Assembly (NCBI RefSeq): GCF_030064165.1
Contig: NZ_CP125947.1
Coordinates: forward strand, 2,418,001 to 2,482,000
From: Comamonas resistens
GTDB taxonomy: Bacteria > Pseudomonadota > Gammaproteobacteria > Burkholderiales > Burkholderiaceae_C
Length of the DNA stretch: 64,000 bases
Direction: 5' to 3'
Shown: in pieces, positions 61,990 to 64,000 of the stretch
Layout: each line of letters begins with the position of its first letter
Position numbering within the stretch: position 1 is the first letter of the stretch
Notes under the pieces: model-generated
Databases searched by the model: none
What the model was told of the DNA's origin: nothing
What the model saw: only the letters and a program-made list of their open reading frames with translations
Position numbers and translations under genes: made by a program

Positions 61990-63834
61990 ATGAGCCTCAT
62001 CGATATCAAGGTACCCAATATCGGCGACTTCGCCGAAGTGGGCGTGATCGAACTGCTGGTCAACCCCGGTGACACCGTGGCCGTGGACCAGTCCCTCATC
62101 ACCGTGGAGTCGGACAAGGCCTCCATGGAAATTCCTTCCAGCCACGCCGGCGTCGTGAAGGAAATCAAGGTCAAGGTCGGCGACAAGGTTGCCGAAGGCT
62201 CCGTCGTGCTGTCGCTGGAAGTGGCCGCCGGCGCTGCCGCTCCTGTGGCCGCACCCGCTCCCGCCGCCGCGGCGCCAGCCCCCGTTGCAGCCCCTGTGGC
62301 CGCTCCCGTCGCTGCTGCTCCCGCCCCCGTGGCCAGCAACTTCAGCGGCGCGGTGGACTATGACTGCGACGTCGTCGTTCTGGGCGGTGGCCCTGGCGGT
62401 TACTCGGCTGCCTTCCGCGCTGCCGACCTGGGCCTGAAGGTCGTGCTGGTCGAGCGCTACGCCACCCTGGGCGGCGTCTGCCTGAACGTGGGTTGCATCC
62501 CCTCCAAGGCACTGCTGCACGTCGCCGCCGTGATGGACGAAGTCAAGCACCTGGAAGTGGCCGGCGTGAAGTTCGGCGCTCCCGAAGTGTCCGTGGACAC
62601 CCTGCGCGGCCACAAGGAAAAGGTCATCGGCAAGCTGACCGGTGGTCTGGGCCAGATGGCCAAGATGCGCAAGGTCACCGTCGTGCGTGGCTACGGCAAC
62701 TTCGTGTCTGCCAACCACATCGAAGTCGAAGAAACCACCGGTTCCGGCCAGGAAAAGACCGGCAGCAAGAAGGTCGTTCAGTTCAAGAACGCCATCATCG
62801 CTGCCGGCTCGCAAGCCGTGCACCTGCCCTTCATGCCCAAGGACGAGCGCGTGGTGGATTCCACCGGCGCTCTGGACCTGAAGGCTGTGCCCAAGCGCAT
62901 GCTGATTCTGGGCGGCGGCATCATCGGCCTGGAAATGGGCACCGTTTACAGCACACTGGGCGCACGCCTGGACGTGGTGGAGATGATGGACGGCCTGATG
63001 CAGGGCGCTGACCGCGATCTGGTCAAGGTCTGGCAAAAGATGAATGCACCGCGCTTTGACAACATCATGGTCAACACCAAGACCGTGGGTGCCGAAGCCA
63101 CGCCCGAAGGCATCAAGGTCACGTTCGCTCCTGCCAAGGACGGCGTCACCGTGCCCGAACCCCAGACCTACGACCTGGTTCTGCAAGCCGTGGGCCGCAC
63201 GCCCAATGGCAAGAAGATCAGCGCCGAAAAGGCTGGCGTGGCCGTGACCGACCGCGGCTTTATCGACGTCGACATCCAGATGCGCACCAACGTGCCCAAC
63301 ATCTTCGCCATCGGCGACATCGTGGGTCAGCCCATGCTGGCGCACAAGGCCGTGCACGAAGCGCATGTGGCCGCCGAAGTCATTGCTGGCGAGCTGCAAG
63401 GCAACAAGGAACTGGCTTCCGCTGCCTTCAACGCCCGCGTGATTCCTTCGGTCGCCTACACCGACCCCGAAGTGGCATGGGTGGGTCTGACCGAAGACCA
63501 GGCCAAGGCACAAGGCATCAAGGTCAAGAAGGGCCTGTTCCCCTGGGCTGCCTCGGGCCGCGCCATCGCCAACGGCCGCGACGAAGGCTTCACCAAGCTG
63601 CTGTTTGATGACTCCCCCGAAGCCCACGGCCACGGCCGTATCCTGGGCGGCGGCATGGTCGGCACGCACGCTGGCGACATGATCGGTGAAATCGCCCTGG
63701 CCATCGAAATGGGCGCGGACACCGTAGACATCGGCAAGACCATCCACCCCCACCCGACCCTTGGCGAGTCCATCGGCATGGCAGCGGAAGTGGCCCATGG
63801 CTCCTGCACGGACGTGCCACCTGTGCGCAAGTAA
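61990..63834 (+). CDS. lpdA: Dihydrolipoyl dehydrogenase with N-terminal lipoyl domain
   Basis: Protein of 614 residues, E3 of the pyruvate dehydrogenase complex. An N-terminal lipoyl domain ([22 protein letters not shown] ... [16 protein letters not shown]) and an Ala/Pro linker are fused to the flavoprotein disulfide reductase core: FAD motif [22 protein letters not shown], redox pair in [20 protein letters not shown] motif [16 protein letters not shown], and the C-terminal dimer part ([22 protein letters not shown], His-Pro-Thr). The fused lipoyl domain is found in E3 of many beta-proteobacteria. Confidence 0.97.
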   Translation: MSLIDIKVPNIGDFAEVGVIELLVNPGDTVAVDQSLITVESDKASMEIPSSHAGVVKEIKVKVGDKVAEGSVVLSLEVAAGAAAPVAAPAPAAAAPAPVAAPVAAPVAAAPAPVASNFSGAVDYDCDVVVLGGGPGGYSAAFRAADLGLKVVLVERYATLGGVCLNVGCIPSKALLHVAAVMDEVKHLEVAGVKFGAPEVSVDTLRGHKEKVIGKLTGGLGQMAKMRKVTVVRGYGNFVSANHIEVEETTGSGQEKTGSKKVVQFKNAIIAAGSQAVHLPFMPKDERVVDSTGALDLKAVPKRMLILGGGIIGLEMGTVYSTLGARLDVVEMMDGLMQGADRDLVKVWQKMNAPRFDNIMVNTKTVGAEATPEGIKVTFAPAKDGVTVPEPQTYDLVLQAVGRTPNGKKISAEKAGVAVTDRGFIDVDIQMRTNVPNIFAIGDIVGQPMLAHKAVHEAHVAAEVIAGELQGNKELASAAFNARVIPSVAYTDPEVAWVGLTEDQAKAQGIKVKKGLFPWAASGRAIANGRDEGFTKLLFDDSPEAHGHGRILGGGMVGTHAGDMIGEIALAIEMGADTVDIGKTIHPHPTLGESIGMAAEVAHGSCTDVPPVRK

Positions 63835-63866
63835 GCGCAGCGATCAAGCCTTTGAGTTTGTTCAAT

Positions 63867-63896
63867 AAAAAAGGCAGCCTTAGGGCTGCCTTTTTT
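63867..63896 (+). terminator. Terminator of the pdh operon
   Basis: AAAAAAGGCAGCC and GGCTGCCTTTTTT with a 4-base loop (TTAG), strong Rho-independent terminator 33 bases behind the lpdA stop. Confidence 0.92.
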
Positions 63897-64000
63897 ATTT
63901 TGATAGCTGTTTGCGCTTTCTGCTTATGGGTTTGAAAGCATTTTGATGCATATGGGCGGCAGGGGGGCTGTGACTGGCGTTATGCGCCACCCTCTCAATG
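63897..64000. other. Right end of the window
   Basis: Starts with a half-element TGATAGCTGTTTGCGC of the dispersed family (63900-63915). No gene recognised in the remaining bases. Confidence 0.4.

Noticed and set aside
59311..62140. Repeated DNA around GTGGAGTCCGACAAGGCCTC in aceF (two places) and lpdA (one place)
   Set aside because: Explained by three homologous lipoyl domains ([12 protein letters not shown]), not by a mobile or structural DNA repeat.
61900..63798. Open frame of 632 codons on the minus strand opposite lpdA
   Set aside because: Same codon-bias effect; no domain and no ribosome-binding site.

Overview
The window is a piece of GC-rich chromosome from a betaproteobacterium of the order Burkholderiales. 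It most resembles the family Comamonadaceae, and my best guess is Comamonas or a close relative. That assignment rests on the gene families and their order (pdh operon with a homodimeric E1 and a lipoylated E3, next to a two-component pair, folD and prlC; long-type leuA) and on small dispersed intergenic palindromes of the AGCTGCT-AGCGCTTG type that I associate with that family. I ran no database search. Coding density is high and I saw no tRNA, rRNA or CRISPR array.

Layout. 1-5.6 kb: 3' half of error-prone DNA polymerase dnaE2, an AsmA-family protein, a SUKH-like protein and an RluA-family pseudouridine synthase. 5.7-11.3 kb: a drug-efflux operon (TetR regulator, DHA2 MFS pump, HlyD adaptor, outer-membrane lipoprotein) behind a perfect 24-bp palindrome. 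11.3-18.7 kb: housekeeping and small-metabolism genes (tail-anchored L7/L12-like protein, DUF1963, glutamine amidotransferase, kup, AhpD-like, AraC, DJ-1/PfpI). 18.7-22.9 kb: a two-gene operon encoding a FAN1-type VRR-NUC nuclease and an XPD/DinG-type iron-sulfur helicase that carries its own N-terminal PD-(D/E)XK nuclease domain, directly behind a textbook LexA box. I consider this the most interesting system in the window: a probable SOS-induced DNA crosslink/branched-DNA repair module.

23-36 kb: SUFU-domain protein, molbindin plus TrmO-like pair, GNAT, DUF1232, leuA, AraC, choloylglycine-hydrolase-like enzyme, LysR, ABC-F ATPase, and a Rieske oxygenase with its TetR regulator. 36-39.6 kb is a scarred region: the 3' tail of a lost alpha/beta hydrolase, a frameshifted membrane protein, a complete IS5-family element without an obvious target duplication, and a 3' remnant of another gene. 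39.6-44.8 kb: tetrathionate-reductase-type operon ttrBCA on the minus strand, with a perfect FNR site placed exactly as in a class II FNR promoter and an additional 17-bp palindrome just downstream of the predicted start. No ttrSR pair is adjacent.

45-56 kb: yqjD-yqjE-yqjK-like envelope stress operon, pyrD and rpiA (divergent), a secreted glutaredoxin, prlC, folD and a two-component system. 56.4-63.9 kb: aceE, aceF and lpdA of the pyruvate dehydrogenase complex, with an unrelated gene of unknown function and a dispersed palindrome inserted between aceF and lpdA, closed by a strong terminator. At least a dozen intergenic spaces carry the same family of hairpin elements, several at places where transcription is expected to stop.
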